DNA of 9,053 bases from Hylemonella sp. UBA2468 (lineage in GTDB: Bacteria; Pseudomonadota; Gammaproteobacteria; Burkholderiales; Burkholderiaceae_C). The stretch is from positions 193 through 9,245 of the forward strand of contig DDPM01000130.1 of NCBI GenBank assembly GCA_002342165.1, read 5' to 3'. The position numbers and the translations under genes are program-made. Positions within the stretch are counted from its first letter, which is position 1, and every line of letters starts with the position of its first letter. Positions 1-8,938 of the stretch are shown here, one piece after another. The notes below the pieces were generated by a model, which was not told where the DNA came from, did no database searches, and saw nothing but the letters and a program-made list of their open reading frames with translations.

Positions 1-344
1 CCGATGGTGTAGATGTGCACCATCAAGGACACAAAAGTCACCACACACATCATCATGGCAGTAAGGCCGTCAATTAAAAACCCGATTTCCATTTTCAAGT
101 CGCCGACGACCATCCAGGTGTACAAGGTTTCGTTGAGACGGGCACCTTCAAACGCCACCTGATACAAGGTCAAGGCTGAAATCAAAAACGAGATCAGCAC
201 ACCCAAAATGGTGACGCTGTGGCAAAGGCGCCGGCCAATGATGTTGCCGCCCAAGCTGGTTCCAAGCACACCCGCAGCAAGCGAGCCCACCAGAGGAGCC
301 AAAGGAACAACCAGTAAGGATGTGACGGACAGGGTTGAACTCAT
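1..344 (-). CDS. nuoL: NADH-quinone oxidoreductase subunit L, N-terminal part (runs off the window)
   Basis: Only the first 114 codons of this antiporter-like membrane subunit are present; the gene continues beyond base 1. NuoL is the distal proton-translocating subunit of the complex I membrane arm. The ATG at 342-344 lies 6 bases after the nuoK stop and is preceded by an AGGGG ribosome-binding motif about 10 bases upstream, inside the end of nuoK. The translation starts MSSTLSVTSLLVVPLAPLVG and contains two hydrophobic segments (roughly residues 5-30 and 42-63), then LYTWMVVGDLKMEIGFLIDG, where the D of FLIDGLTAMM and the following MVHIYTIG are typical NuoL features. The family is normally above 600 residues, so most of the protein, including the antiporter core and lateral helix, cannot be assessed. 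Identity is secure from the motifs and from its place directly after nuoK. Confidence 0.93.
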   Translation of the reverse strand, partial: MSSTLSVTSLLVVPLAPLVGSLAAGVLGTSLGGNIIGRRLCHSVTILGVLISFLISALTLYQVAFEGARLNETLYTWMVVGDLKMEIGFLIDGLTAMMMCVVTFVSLMVHIYTI

Positions 345-350
345 GTTGAT

Positions 351-659
351 TTAACCCCTGAGCGAATGAAGTTCGTCCACATTGATATTGGACTTGTTGC
401 GGAACAATAAAACCAAAATAGCCAAGCCAATAGCGGATTCAGCTGCGGCAACCGTCAGAATAAAAAACACAAACACTTGGCCATGCATGTCACCTAAGTA
501 GTGTGAGAAGGCTACAAAGTTCATGTTGACCGCCAAGAGCATGAGCTCTACTGCCATGAGCAACACGATCAGGTTTTTTCGGTTTAAAAAGATACCGACT
601 ACCGCCACAGCAAACAGCATGGCGCCCAAGGTCAAAAAGTGTCCTAGCGTTAGGGTCAT
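351..659 (-). CDS. nuoK: NADH-quinone oxidoreductase subunit K
   Basis: This is a 102-residue membrane subunit, the normal length for NuoK (ND4L homologue). It has three hydrophobic helices at about residues 3-24, 29-52 and 61-86. The two buried glutamates known to matter for proton translocation in this family are visible: E38 in [13 protein letters not shown] and E74 in [13 protein letters not shown]. NuoK sits between NuoJ and NuoN in the membrane arm. The ATG overlaps the nuoJ stop as ATGA (656-659), and a good GAGGTGA ribosome-binding site lies 4 bases upstream inside nuoJ, so the start is well supported and translation is probably coupled to nuoJ. Stop is TAA, 6 bases before nuoL. Nothing is missing or unusual. 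Confidence 0.97.
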   Translation of the reverse strand: MTLTLGHFLTLGAMLFAVAVVGIFLNRKNLIVLLMAVELMLLAVNMNFVAFSHYLGDMHGQVFVFFILTVAAAESAIGLAILVLLFRNKSNINVDELHSLRG

Positions 660-1327
660 GACTTCACCTCGGGTGCCGCAGATGCAGGGGCGGGTTCAGG
701 GGATGTTGAGGGAGTTTGGGCTGGACGGGTGGGCTCCATAGACAACACCTGCAAGCGATCCGCCGCCCTCACGCGCACTTGCAATGAGGCGTCAATAGCT
801 TTGGTGTCCTTGCGCTCGCGAAGCGTCAAAGCAATGGCAGCAATCATGGCCACCAGCAAAATCACTGCAGCGACTTGAATGGGGTACACGTACTGGGTGT
901 AGAGCAATTTGCCCAGCTCTTTGGTGTTGGACAGTTCTTGAGCTTGCCCCAACACCAACAAGGGATTGGGCGATTCTGAAACCTTGAAACCCGAAAGCAA
1001 CACGGCGGACATTTCAAGCACCACAATGGCCCCCAATGTGGCCCCTAAGGGAAAGTGCTTCCAAAAGCTTTGCTTGAGCGAGTCAATTTTGATGTCCAAC
1101 ATCATCACCACAAACAAAAACAACACCATCACCGCGCCTAAGTAGACCAACACCAGGGTGATGGCCAAGAACTCAGCCTTCAAGAGCAACCAAATAGCGG
1201 AAGCCTGCGAAAACGACAACATGAGGTAAAGCACCGCATGCACAGGGTTACGAGCCGTGATCACCCTGAATGCTGCAAACAACAACACCAGAGAAAACAC
1301 ATAAAAGAAACCGGTTTTAACGTCCAT
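656..1327 (-). CDS. nuoJ: NADH-quinone oxidoreductase subunit J
   Basis: A 223-residue membrane subunit homologous to mitochondrial ND6. Five hydrophobic helices are visible at about residues 5-24, 28-48, 53-78, 93-112 and 146-169. The third contains [17 protein letters not shown], the conserved helix with a pi-bulge that connects the quinone site to the proton channels. The last 50 or so residues (171-223) are a hydrophilic tail ending in a Pro/Ala/Ser-rich stretch ([20 protein letters not shown]), longer than in E. coli NuoJ (184 residues); it is probably disordered. The ATG at 1325-1327 follows a 64-base gap after nuoI and has no clear Shine-Dalgarno motif in front of it, which is unusual here. 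The stop codon overlaps the nuoK start. The identification is secure; the start is slightly less so. Confidence 0.95.
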   Translation of the reverse strand: MDVKTGFFYVFSLVLLFAAFRVITARNPVHAVLYLMLSFSQASAIWLLLKAEFLAITLVLVYLGAVMVLFLFVVMMLDIKIDSLKQSFWKHFPLGATLGAIVVLEMSAVLLSGFKVSESPNPLLVLGQAQELSNTKELGKLLYTQYVYPIQVAAVILLVAMIAAIALTLRERKDTKAIDASLQVRVRAADRLQVLSMEPTRPAQTPSTSPEPAPASAAPEVKS

Positions 1328-1391
1328 GAACTATTGAGTGTTGAAGAAGTGGTTTGTCCGTGCGGCGCTAAGTAAGGCGTTTATTGGAGCG
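1328..1391 (-). other. 64-base gap between nuoI and nuoJ
   Basis: This is the longest non-coding stretch in the window. Read in the direction of transcription, it holds no convincing hairpin followed by a T-run, no obvious sigma-70 promoter, and no purine-rich Shine-Dalgarno motif close to the nuoJ ATG. It is most likely just a spacer inside the operon transcript. Confidence 0.6.
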
Positions 1392-1904
1392 TTACCTGTA
1401 TTTGGCGTCTGCGGATTTGGCAGCGGCAATTTCAGATTCATACCGATCGCCCACAGCCAACAACATGTCTTTGGTGAAGTACAAATCGCCACGTTTTTCA
1501 CCGTGGTATTCCAGAATATGCGTCTCCACAATGGAGTCCACAGGGCAGCTCTCTTCACAAAAGCCACAAAAAATGCATTTGGTCAGGTCGATGTCGTACC
1601 GGGAAGTGCGGCGTGAGCCGTCAGCGCGAACATCGGACTCAATGGTGATGGCCATAGCGGGGCATACGGCTTCACACAATTTGCACGCAATGCAACGCTC
1701 TTCACCATTTTCATAACGACGCAAGGCGTGCAAGCCCCTAAAACGGGGCGACAGTGGTGTTTTTTCCTCAGGAAACTCAAGAGTTACTTTGCGGCTTAGG
1801 GCATAACGCCCAGTCAAGGCCATACCTTTGAACAACTCCACCAACATGAAACTTTTGATGAAGTCCTTGAGCGAGAACTGTGAAGTCAATGCAGACATAG
1901 TCAT
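1392..1904 (-). CDS. nuoI: NADH-quinone oxidoreductase subunit I (2x[4Fe-4S] ferredoxin-like)
   Basis: NuoI carries clusters N6a and N6b and passes electrons from NuoG toward N2 in NuoB. From the start chosen here it has 170 residues. An N-terminal amphipathic part ([20 protein letters not shown]) that lies against the membrane arm is followed by two classic ferredoxin motifs: [12 protein letters not shown] (C71, C74, C77, C81) and [12 protein letters not shown] (C110, C113, C116, C120). All eight ligands are present. The reading frame is open upstream into nuoH (to about 1997), but homology begins only at [10 protein letters not shown]. The ATG at 1902-1904 lies 8 bases after the nuoH stop; a second ATG at 1896-1898 (168 residues) is a possible alternative. 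The C-terminus [15 protein letters not shown] resembles Burkholderiales NuoI as I remember it. Confidence 0.95.
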   Translation of the reverse strand: MTMSALTSQFSLKDFIKSFMLVELFKGMALTGRYALSRKVTLEFPEEKTPLSPRFRGLHALRRYENGEERCIACKLCEAVCPAMAITIESDVRADGSRRTSRYDIDLTKCIFCGFCEESCPVDSIVETHILEYHGEKRGDLYFTKDMLLAVGDRYESEIAAAKSADAKYR

Positions 1905-1912
1905 GAACCCAC

Positions 1913-2995
1913 TTAATTCCAGATGTTCCAGGGCGTCTGCATCCAGATGCCCACCACCAACAACCAAACCAAGGTCACTGGAATGAAGACTTTCCAACCC
2001 AAACGCATGATTTGGTCGTAACGAAAACGTGGGAAGGTGGCGCGGATCCAGATGAACATGGACACCACCAAGAATGTTTTAAGACCCAGCCAGATCCAAC
2101 CCGGAACCCAGTTGAAGGGCACGAAGTCCAAGGGCGACATCCAACCACCCAAAAACATGATGACAGCCAAGATAGACACCAACCACATGCTGGCGTATTC
2201 AGCCAAGAAGAAGAGGGCAAAACCCATACCGGAGTACTCCACCATGTGGCCCGCCACAATTTCGGCTTCGCCCTCCACCACGTCAAAGGGATGGCGGTTG
2301 GTTTCAGCCACGCCGGAAATCAGATACACCACAAAAATAGGCAGCAAGGGTAACCAGTTCCAGGACAAAAAGTTCAAGCCCATGTCAGTGAACATGCCCT
2401 TGCCTTGGGCCATGACGATGTCAGTCAGGTTCATGCTGCCCGTGACCATCAGAACGACCAGGAAACAAAAACCCATGGCGATTTCGTAGCTGACCATTTG
2501 CGCTGAGGCACGCAAGGCACCCAAAAATGCGTATTTCGAGTTGGAAGCCCAACCGGCAATGATGACGCCATAAACCTCAATAGACGTGATGGCCATCACC
2601 AGCAACAAACCTGCGTTGATATTGGTCAAGGCCACATCAGGCCCAAACGGAATGGCCACCCAAGCCGCTAGGGCAGGCATGATGGCGAGTACAGGACCCA
2701 AACGGAACAATCCGGGAGCTGCGGCAGTGGGCTGAATAAGCTCTTTGGTAAGCAGCTTGAGCGCATCGGCAAAGGGCTGAAACAAACCAAATGGACCCAC
2801 ACGGTTGGGTCCTAAACGCACTTGCATGAAGCCCAGCAAACGGCGCTCCCAAAACGTCAGGTAAGCCACCGACAACAACAATGGCAACAACACCGTGACG
2901 ATTTTGAGAAGTGTCCAAATAACGGGCCAGACCAAGCCGCTCCACCAACTTGCGTCAATCAGAGTCATGCCAAACTGGTGCATTGCATCGATCAT
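1913..2995 (-). CDS. nuoH: NADH-quinone oxidoreductase subunit H
   Basis: NuoH (ND1 homologue, 360 residues) is the membrane subunit that docks the peripheral arm and builds part of the quinone entry channel. About eight hydrophobic helices are visible, the first at residues 20-47 and the last at 336-353. Family signatures present are [20 protein letters not shown] (residues 48-67), the charged helix end [11 protein letters not shown] (169-179), and the long loop [19 protein letters not shown] (231-249) followed by EYSGM. This loop's acidic residues line the E-channel near quinone. The ATG overlaps the nuoG stop as ATGA (2992-2995), and a GAGGTGG ribosome-binding site lies 4 bases upstream within nuo[10 protein letters not shown], rather than the enterobacterial PPFDLPEAE, points to a betaproteobacterium. 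Length and motifs are normal. Confidence 0.97.
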   Translation of the reverse strand: MIDAMHQFGMTLIDASWWSGLVWPVIWTLLKIVTVLLPLLLSVAYLTFWERRLLGFMQVRLGPNRVGPFGLFQPFADALKLLTKELIQPTAAAPGLFRLGPVLAIMPALAAWVAIPFGPDVALTNINAGLLLVMAITSIEVYGVIIAGWASNSKYAFLGALRASAQMVSYEIAMGFCFLVVLMVTGSMNLTDIVMAQGKGMFTDMGLNFLSWNWLPLLPIFVVYLISGVAETNRHPFDVVEGEAEIVAGHMVEYSGMGFALFFLAEYASMWLVSILAVIMFLGGWMSPLDFVPFNWVPGWIWLGLKTFLVVSMFIWIRATFPRFRYDQIMRLGWKVFIPVTLVWLLVVGIWMQTPWNIWN

Positions 2996-5139
2996 GCAGC
3001 CACCTCAAGCGATTGGCGGGCATCCGCTGTGCGTTGCAGTGAAGGCGAGCGCCGCACCAAGCTGTCCAACTGATAAATTGTGGCCACCACGGGGGCTGAA
3101 GACGAAGTTGATATAGCGGCATGAGCGGACCCCAATAAGTCTGGGTTACCCTCATTGTTCAAATGAAGCGGCAAGCGGGTGGCCTCAACCAACACCTCTT
3201 GCGAGGTGTTGAATTCAAACCCCTGTAGCCCCAACATATTGGCCAACACACGCAGCACCTTCCACGCCGGACGTGTATCAGCGAAGGGCTTGACGACGGC
3301 ATGAAAACTCTGAACGCGGCCCTCAGCATTGACAAAAGTGCCAGAAGTTTCTGAAAAAGGCGATACGGGCAAGAGCACATCGCTGAATTCCATATTGGCC
3401 TTGAAGGGACTCATGGTGACCACCATTTGGGCTTTGGCCAACTGGGTTGCAGCAGTAGCACCAGCTGCACTGTCAGCCGCAGGTTCGGTGTTCAGGAGCA
3501 AGACTGCCTTGAGCGGACCATCCAACATTTGGGCAGCGTTGAGGCCTTGGTCTTGAGGCTGGGCTTTCACCCACTGCGCGCCCACAGTATTGGCCGCCTC
3601 GGTGAGGTAACCTACAGTTGCACCGGTTTCTTGACCTAACCAATTGGCCAGTGCAAGCAACACAGATGCTTGCGGATGATGTGCTGCGGCATTGCCCAGG
3701 AACACCGCTTTGCGATCACCACCAAGCAAAGACTTGGCAATGGCAGCAGCCTCTGGTGTAGCGCTAGCACCCAATGTGGCAACCAAGATTGGTGCCACCA
3801 CCCCTTTTTGTGCAGCCACTGCCGCAGCCAAATCAGCAAGTGTCTTGAGCCAAGCTTGTGAAGGGACCACTTTGCTGGAAGACAAGGACATGGCCCAAGC
3901 TTGTGGACCGGAAAGATATTCAACAGAGGTAATAGCATGCAAGTGAGCACCACGGCGCGCGGCTTGGCGCAAGCGCTGCGCAAACAGCGGATGGTCTTTA
4001 CGCAAGTTGCTGCCCACGACCAGTACCCGCTGAAGTTGTGAGAGGTCGGCAATTGGCCTACCCAGCCAGTGCACGCCCGCGCCAGGGGTCAACTCAACTT
4101 GACGCAACCGGTGGTCAATATTGTCACTACCCATGCCGCGCATCAGTTGAGCAGCCAAATACAGTTCTTCAAGTGTGCTGTGCGGGCTGACCAATGCGCC
4201 AACACTTTGAGCGCCATGGTCTGCGGCAATGGACTTCAAGCCATTGGCTACGTATTCAAGGGCGGTGGTCCAGTCCACCTCGGTCCATTGACCACCTTGC
4301 TTGATCATGGGCTGCTTGAGTCGGTCTGGTGAGTTCAAGGCCTCATAAGAATAACGGTCACGGTCAGCAATCCAGCACTCGTTGACAGCTTCGTTTTCTA
4401 AGGGCACCACGCGCATGACCTGTTGGTTTTTAACCTGCACCACCAAGTTGGCGCCGGTGGAGTCATGCGGGCTGACCGATTTGCGACGGCTTAACTCCCA
4501 AGTGCGAGCCTGGTAACGAAAGGGCTTGCTGGTCAATGCGCCGACAGGGCAAATATCGATCATATTGCCCGAGAGCTCGGAATCCACGCTTTGGCCGACA
4601 AAGGTTTCAATTTCGGAGTGTTCGCCACGGTGAGACATGCCCAACTCCATCACACCAGCCACCTCTTGGCCAAAGCGAACACAACGGGTGCAGTGGATGC
4701 AACGGCTCATTTCTTCCATGCTGATGAGCGGCCCCACATCTTTGTGAAACACCACACGCTTTTCTTCTTCATAGCGAGAAGAAGATCCACCGTAGCCCAC
4801 AGCCAAATCTTGCAACTGGCATTCACCGCCCTGGTCGCAAATAGGACAATCCAGTGGGTGATTGATCAGTAAAAATTCCATGACCGACTTTTGCGCTTTA
4901 AGTGCTTTGTCGGTTTTGGTGCGTACAACCATACCTTGCGTCACAGGTGTGGCGCAGGCCGGCATGGGCTTGGGAGCTTTTTCAACGTCCACCAAACACA
5001 TGCGGCAGTTGGCTGCGATGCTGAGCTTTTTGTGATAGCAGAAATGAGGAATGTAGGTGCCTGATTTTTCAGCAGCATGCATCACCATGCTGCCTTCAAA
5101 CACTTCAACTTTTTTGCCGTCAAGTTCGATTTCAACCAT
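2992..5139 (-). CDS. nuoG: NADH-quinone oxidoreductase subunit G
   Basis: NuoG (715 residues) is the large iron-sulfur subunit of the NADH module. Its N-terminal ferredoxin-like domain has C34, C45, C48 and C62 for the [2Fe-2S] cluster N1b. Next come H94, C98, C101 and C107 ([14 protein letters not shown]) for N5, then C147, C150, C153 ([13 protein letters not shown]) and C197 (DICPVGAL) for N4. Residues from about 220 onward form a molybdopterin-oxidoreductase-like domain that binds no cofactor in complex I. The extra CxxCxxxC set that binds N7 in E. coli and Thermus is absent: the equivalent segment reads [17 protein letters not shown]. This is normal for many proteobacteria. The ATG lies 14 bases after the nuoF stop, with only a weak purine-rich site (GACAAAG). 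The 3' end overlaps nuoH. Confidence 0.96.
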   Translation of the reverse strand: MVEIELDGKKVEVFEGSMVMHAAEKSGTYIPHFCYHKKLSIAANCRMCLVDVEKAPKPMPACATPVTQGMVVRTKTDKALKAQKSVMEFLLINHPLDCPICDQGGECQLQDLAVGYGGSSSRYEEEKRVVFHKDVGPLISMEEMSRCIHCTRCVRFGQEVAGVMELGMSHRGEHSEIETFVGQSVDSELSGNMIDICPVGALTSKPFRYQARTWELSRRKSVSPHDSTGANLVVQVKNQQVMRVVPLENEAVNECWIADRDRYSYEALNSPDRLKQPMIKQGGQWTEVDWTTALEYVANGLKSIAADHGAQSVGALVSPHSTLEELYLAAQLMRGMGSDNIDHRLRQVELTPGAGVHWLGRPIADLSQLQRVLVVGSNLRKDHPLFAQRLRQAARRGAHLHAITSVEYLSGPQAWAMSLSSSKVVPSQAWLKTLADLAAAVAAQKGVVAPILVATLGASATPEAAAIAKSLLGGDRKAVFLGNAAAHHPQASVLLALANWLGQETGATVGYLTEAANTVGAQWVKAQPQDQGLNAAQMLDGPLKAVLLLNTEPAADSAAGATAATQLAKAQMVVTMSPFKANMEFSDVLLPVSPFSETSGTFVNAEGRVQSFHAVVKPFADTRPAWKVLRVLANMLGLQGFEFNTSQEVLVEATRLPLHLNNEGNPDLLGSAHAAISTSSSAPVVATIYQLDSLVRRSPSLQRTADARQSLEVAA

Positions 5140-5153
5140 AGTCTTTGTCTGGC

Positions 5154-6530
5154 CTAAACGTATGCAGGGACCATGCAGGTCTTGTGAGCCACGTGGTACT
5201 CGAATTCGTGTCTGAAGTGTTTGATCATCGCGCGTACCGGCATGGCTGCTGCGTCACCCAGAGCGCAGATGGTGCGACCCTGAATATTTTCAGCCACGTT
5301 GTCGAGCAACTGCATATCTTCCTCACGACCCTGGCCCTGCTCAATACGGTCGACCACGCGTGATAACCAGCCGGTGCCTTCGCGGCATGGGGTGCATTGT
5401 CCACACGACTCATGCATGTAGAAGTACGACAAACGCTGAAGAGACTTGACCATGCACCGAGTGTCGTCCATGACGATGACAGCTCCAGATCCCAACATGG
5501 AACCGGCTTTTGCGATGCTGTCGTAGTCCATAGTGATGTCCATCATGATCTGAGCAGGCAACACCGGCGCGGAAGAACCGCCCGGAATGACGGCCTTCAA
5601 AGCCCGCCCATCACGCACGCCACCAGCCAGCTCCAACAACTTGGCAAAAGAGGTACCTAGAGGAATTTCGTAATTGCCAGGTCGCTCAACATCGCCACTG
5701 ACCGAAAAGATTTTGGTGCCGCCGTTGTTGGGCTTGCCGCAAGCCAAATAGGCAGCGCCGCCATTGCGAATGATCCACGGAACAGCTGCAAAAGTTTCAG
5801 TGTTGTTGATGGTGGTGGGTTTGCCGTACAAACCGTAACTGGCTGGAAAAGGCGGTTTAAAACGTGGCTGCCCTTTTTTGCCTTCAAGTGACTCCAACAA
5901 GGCGGTTTCTTCACCGCAGATGTATGCGCCAAAGCCATGATGGGCGTGCAACTGAAAGCTGAAACTGCTCCCCAGTATTTGATTGCCCAACAAACCCGCG
6001 GCACGGGCCTCTTCGAGAGCCTCTTCGAAACGTTCGTAAGCGGAGAAGATTTCGCCGTGGATGTAGTTGTAGCCTACCGAAATGCCCATGGCATAAGCGG
6101 CAATGGCCATTCCTTCAATCACGATATGAGGGTTGAACATCAAAATATCACGGTCTTTGCAGGTACCGGGCTCACCCTCGTCGGAGTTGCATACCAAATA
6201 CTTTTGACCAGGAAACTGGCGTGGCATGAAGCTCCACTTCAAACCAGTTGGAAAACCCGCACCACCACGCCCACGCAGAGCAGACTCTTTGACGGTGGCA
6301 ATGACTTGGTCTTGAGTCATACCCGCCAAACCGGTATCGGGGTTGGGTGGTGAGCCATCCACGCCCAAAATTTTCTTTAAAGCCTGATAGCCCCCACGGG
6401 CTTCATAATCTTTCAGGCGCCAATTACTGCCATTGAGGTCGGCATAAATCTGAGGCGTGATATGCCTACCATGGAAGCAGGATTGAACACCAGTAGAGGC
6501 AAACTGCAACAAAATTTGGGAAGCGTTCAT
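5154..6530 (-). CDS. nuoF: NADH-quinone oxidoreductase subunit F (FMN and NADH binding)
   Basis: NuoF (458 residues) oxidises NADH and passes electrons to FMN and then to cluster N3. The glycine-rich nucleotide/FMN region [15 protein letters not shown] is at residues 87-101, followed by [15 protein letters not shown] (114-128), and the second conserved region [17 protein letters not shown] is at 201-217. The N3 [4Fe-4S] ligands are C376, C379 and C382 ([12 protein letters not shown]) plus C422 (ICALGD). The N-terminal stretch of about 20 residues ([20 protein letters not shown]) is longer than in E. coli NuoF and is usual in betaproteobacteria as I remember them. The ATG overlaps the nuoE stop as ATGA (6527-6530), with GAGG 7 bases upstream. 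Arg codons near its start are CGC, CGT and AGG, unlike the nuoB-C-D side of the window. Confidence 0.97.
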   Translation of the reverse strand: MNASQILLQFASTGVQSCFHGRHITPQIYADLNGSNWRLKDYEARGGYQALKKILGVDGSPPNPDTGLAGMTQDQVIATVKESALRGRGGAGFPTGLKWSFMPRQFPGQKYLVCNSDEGEPGTCKDRDILMFNPHIVIEGMAIAAYAMGISVGYNYIHGEIFSAYERFEEALEEARAAGLLGNQILGSSFSFQLHAHHGFGAYICGEETALLESLEGKKGQPRFKPPFPASYGLYGKPTTINNTETFAAVPWIIRNGGAAYLACGKPNNGGTKIFSVSGDVERPGNYEIPLGTSFAKLLELAGGVRDGRALKAVIPGGSSAPVLPAQIMMDITMDYDSIAKAGSMLGSGAVIVMDDTRCMVKSLQRLSYFYMHESCGQCTPCREGTGWLSRVVDRIEQGQGREEDMQLLDNVAENIQGRTICALGDAAAMPVRAMIKHFRHEFEYHVAHKTCMVPAYV

Positions 6531-7051
6531 GATGTGGCCTCGCTTGCCCTAAGGCCGTCGATCAACTGGTCCAGTTTTTCATTGGACATGTGACTGCACA
6601 TGGTGCGGTCGTTGACCAACATCACGGGAGAATCCGCACAAGCCCCCAAGCATTCGCTTTGTTGCAAGGTAAATAAACCGTCAGTTGTAGTTTGACCTAT
6701 GCCTATGCCCAGCTTGCGCTCAAGATGCTTAATGGCTTTGCTGCCGTCGCGCAACTGGCAAGGCAAATTGGTACACACATTCAGCTTGAATTTACCCACA
6801 GGGGTTTGGTTGTACATGTTGTAAAAAGTGGTGACTTCGTGCACAGCCATCAAGGGCATATCCAAATATTCGGCCACCATGCGCTCATCTGAAGCGCTGA
6901 CATAACCTGCAACCTGCTGCACTATGGACAAGCAAGACATGACCGCAGATTGTTTTTGATCAGCAGGGTATTTGGCCACCTCTTTGTCAAAACGGGTACG
7001 AAACTCAGGTGTGAGCGCTTTTGCTTGAAGACCGTGGATAGCGGTGTTCAT
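6527..7051 (-). CDS. nuoE: NADH-quinone oxidoreductase subunit E ([2Fe-2S], thioredoxin-like)
   Basis: NuoE (174 residues; mitochondrial 24-kDa homologue) pairs with NuoF and holds cluster N1a beside the FMN. It has a helical N-terminal domain (about residues 14-80, including [15 protein letters not shown] and [13 protein letters not shown]) and a thioredoxin-like C-terminal domain. The four N1a ligands are C93 and C98 ([10 protein letters not shown]) and C134 and C138 ([12 protein letters not shown]). The ATG overlaps the nuoD stop as ATGA (7048-7051), and a GGAGA motif lies about 10 bases upstream inside nuoD. Arg codons are CGC x4, CGT x2 and AGG x1, with no CGA or CGG, which sets the baseline against which nuoD stands out. 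Length and residues are normal for the family. Confidence 0.97.
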   Translation of the reverse strand: MNTAIHGLQAKALTPEFRTRFDKEVAKYPADQKQSAVMSCLSIVQQVAGYVSASDERMVAEYLDMPLMAVHEVTTFYNMYNQTPVGKFKLNVCTNLPCQLRDGSKAIKHLERKLGIGIGQTTTDGLFTLQQSECLGACADSPVMLVNDRTMCSHMSNEKLDQLIDGLRASEATS

Positions 7052-8301
7052 CGGTCAATTTCTCCAAACACAATGTCCAAAGTACCAATGATGGCCACAG
7101 CGTCAGCAAGCATGTGGCCTTTGGCCAGTTCATCTAGGGTAGCCAAGTGGGCAAAGCCAGGGGCGCGGATTTTCAGGCGGTAAGGCTTATTGGCCCCGTC
7201 GCTGACCAAGTAAATACCAAATTCACCTTTGGGGTGTTCCACAGCAGCATAAGCCTCACCGGCAGGTACTCTGAAACCTTCGGTGAAGAGTTTGAAGTGG
7301 TGAATCAGCTCTTCCATGTTGGACTTCATGCCGGACCGTTGGGGGGGCGACACCTTGTGATTGTCGGTCATCACCGGCCCTGGGTTGGCTCGCAGCCATG
7401 CTGAGCATTGCGCCACAATCTTGGTGCTCTCCCTCATCTCTGCCATTCGCACCAGGTAACGATCGTAGCTGTCGCCCTCGGTTCCAACGGGGATATCAAA
7501 GTCGACCTCGTCGTAGACCTCATAGGGCTGTGCTTTTCTTAAATCCCAGGCGATGCCTGAGCCACGGAGCATAGGGCCGGTAAAGCCGAGGGCTCGAGCC
7601 CGGTCTGGCGTCACCACACCAATACCGACCAGCCGCTGTTTCCAGATTCGGTTATCGGTGAGCAGCGTCTCGTACTCGTCGATGCACTTCGGGAACCGGG
7701 CCACGAAATCATCGATGAAGTCGAGCAGGCTCCCCTGACGATTCTCGTTCAGCCGACGCACATCACTCTTGCTTCTTAGGCGGTTGGCCTGATATTGAGG
7801 CATCGACTCGGGCAGGTCTCGATAGACACCGCCAGGTCGGTAATAGGCCGCGTGCATTCGGGCGCCGGACACGGCCTCGTAGCAGTCCATGAGGTCTTCT
7901 CGCTCACGGAAGGCGTACAGGAAGACGGCCATGGCGCCCACGTCAAGCCCGTGTGCCCCGATCCACAACAGATGATTGAGGATGCGAGTGATCTCATCGA
8001 ACATCACTCGTATGTACTGAGCCCGCCGAGGAACTTCTAGACCCAACAACTTCTCAATGGCCATGACATAGGCGTGCTCGTTACACATCATGGACACGTA
8101 GTCCAGACGGTCCATGTAAGGGACGGACTGAAGAAAGGTTTTGGACTCCGCAAGCTTTTCTGTGCCCCGGTGCAAAAGACCGATGTGAGGGTCGGCCCTC
8201 TGAACAACCTCGCCATCGAGTTCGAGGACCAGCCGAAGCACCCCGTGGGCAGCCGGGTGCTGAGGCCCAAAGTTGAGGGTGTAATTTTTAATCTCGGGCA
8301 T
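7048..8301 (-). CDS. nuoD: NADH-quinone oxidoreductase subunit D (quinone-site subunit), apparently mosaic
   Basis: NuoD (417 residues; 49-kDa homologue) forms the quinone pocket with NuoB and NuoH. H15 and H19 lie in GPQHPAAHG, and Y68 in YMDRLDYVS corresponds to the quinone headgroup tyrosine (the spacing from H19 equals His59-Tyr108 of the bovine subunit). I chose the ATG at 8299-8301 because [16 protein letters not shown] matches the family start and GGGAAGAG precedes it; a GTG at 8335-8337 would add 12 unrelated residues. The gene overlaps nuoC by 14 bases. The 5' three quarters use CGA/CGG for Arg (16 of 26 Arg codons in residues 92-322) and GAG for Glu (13 of 15), whereas residues 330-417 use GAA for 6 of 8 Glu and match the style of nuoE-nuoL. 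The frame is intact across the change. It is either a recombinant gene or an assembly chimera. Confidence 0.95.
   Translation of the reverse strand: MPEIKNYTLNFGPQHPAAHGVLRLVLELDGEVVQRADPHIGLLHRGTEKLAESKTFLQSVPYMDRLDYVSMMCNEHAYVMAIEKLLGLEVPRRAQYIRVMFDEITRILNHLLWIGAHGLDVGAMAVFLYAFREREDLMDCYEAVSGARMHAAYYRPGGVYRDLPESMPQYQANRLRSKSDVRRLNENRQGSLLDFIDDFVARFPKCIDEYETLLTDNRIWKQRLVGIGVVTPDRARALGFTGPMLRGSGIAWDLRKAQPYEVYDEVDFDIPVGTEGDSYDRYLVRMAEMRESTKIVAQCSAWLRANPGPVMTDNHKVSPPQRSGMKSNMEELIHHFKLFTEGFRVPAGEAYAAVEHPKGEFGIYLVSDGANKPYRLKIRAPGFAHLATLDELAKGHMLADAVAIIGTLDIVFGEIDR
7260..7345 (-). other. Compositional and codon-usage breakpoint inside nuoD
   Basis: Coding style switches here from a GAG/CGA/CGG-rich type (higher coordinates) to a GAA/CGC/CGT/TTG-rich type (lower coordinates). 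The switch coincides with bases 7273-7329, which encode the highly conserved [19 protein letters not shown] (residues 325-343). Seven consecutive G bases lie at its edge (7341-7347). Hand counts of five sampled 60-base lines on each side gave averages of about 60% GC on the nuoC side and 53% on the nuoE-L side, with individual lines varying widely. The limits given are approximate. Confidence 0.65.
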
Positions 8302-8938
8302 AGGTCTCTTCCCGAATGACACGCGGCGTGATCTCACGTGGTTCGATCGTCACGGGCTGATAGACGACGCGCTTTTGCTCGGGGTCATAACGCATCTCTA
8401 CGTAACCCGAGGTTGGGAAATCTTTCCGGAAGGGGTGTCCAATAAAGCCGTAGTCGGTGAGGATGCGCCGCAGATCAAGGTGCCCCTCAAAGACAATCCC
8501 AAAGAGGTCAAAGGCCTCTCGCTCGTACCACCCTGCAGACGGCCAGACCTCAGTCAATGAGGGGACGAGTGGGAGGTCGTCATCCGGACAAAACACCCTC
8601 AGCCGAAGCCTCTGATTTAACTCAACGGAAAGAAGGTGCGACACCACCGCAAAACGAGGGCCTTCGTGACGACCCTCGGCATAAGCCGAGTAATCGACGC
8701 CACAGAGGTCGAGCAGCGTGTCGAATCGCAAGCCCGGCGCCTCACAGAGAGCAGCAGCTGAGGCAAGCAGCTGGCCGGCGGGTACGACAACCGTGACCTC
8801 GCTGAAGGAGACATGGACCTGCACGGCCTCACCCAGCGCCGCGCTGACCCGTTGGGCGAGCGCCTCAGCGGGCGCGAGCGGCTCCCCTCCTGTGGTCGCT
8901 CCGCCGTCGGCAGGCGCAGAAATCATCTGATCAGTCAC
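8288..8938 (-). CDS. nuoC: NADH-quinone oxidoreductase subunit C
   Basis: NuoC (216 residues from a GTG start; 30-kDa homologue) is a structural subunit of the peripheral arm that contacts NuoD and NuoI and binds no cofactor. The family signature [20 protein letters not shown] is followed by [19 protein letters not shown] and then [20 protein letters not shown]; all are intact. The N-terminal 25 or so residues ([20 protein letters not shown]) are low-complexity and variable. The GTG at 8936-8938 overlaps the end of nuoB by 8 bases; an ATG at 8924-8926 would give 212 residues. Neither has a clear Shine-Dalgarno, so the start is uncertain. The end overlaps nuoD by 14 bases. Codon style (CGG, CGA, AGG, GAG, CTC) and higher GC match the 5' part of nuoD and differ from nuoE-nuoL. 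nuoC is separate from nuoD, as in most non-enteric proteobacteria. Confidence 0.95.
   Translation of the reverse strand: MTDQMISAPADGGATTGGEPLAPAEALAQRVSAALGEAVQVHVSFSEVTVVVPAGQLLASAAALCEAPGLRFDTLLDLCGVDYSAYAEGRHEGPRFAVVSHLLSVELNQRLRLRVFCPDDDLPLVPSLTEVWPSAGWYEREAFDLFGIVFEGHLDLRRILTDYGFIGHPFRKDFPTSGYVEMRYDPEQKRVVYQPVTIEPREITPRVIREETYARD
8306..8313 (-). promoter_or_regulatory. Ribosome-binding site supporting the nuoD start
   Basis: On the coding strand GGGAAGAG ends 4 bases before the ATG at 8299-8301, inside the last codons of nuoC. It supports the MPEIKNY start over the upstream GTG, and fits translational coupling with nuoC. Confidence 0.5.

Noticed and set aside
1328..1391. Possible terminator or promoter between nuoI and nuoJ
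   Set aside because: I found no stable stem with a following T-run and no convincing -35/-10 pair on the coding strand.
1905..1997. Longer nuoI reaching back into nuoH
   Set aside because: The added residues encode no family sequence and overlap conserved nuoH codons; homology begins at [10 protein letters not shown].
2037..2489. Plus-strand open frame of 150 codons opposite nuoH
   Set aside because: It lies entirely antisense to a well-supported nuoH, has no recognisable motif, and arises from the codon bias of the real gene. The same applies to other long plus-strand frames such as 5937-6353 and 4069-4332.
7341..7347. Run of seven G bases near the nuoD breakpoint as a possible frameshift site
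   Set aside because: The frame on both sides gives intact NuoD family sequence (NHKVSPPQR then MKSNMEEL), so no base is missing or extra. It remains a spot where sequencing errors could occur.
8302..8337. Longer nuoD with a GTG start at 8337
   Set aside because: The extra residues ([11 protein letters not shown]) do not fit the NuoD family start and lie fully within nuoC. The ATG at 8301 has a suitable ribosome-binding site and the conserved MPEIKNY start.
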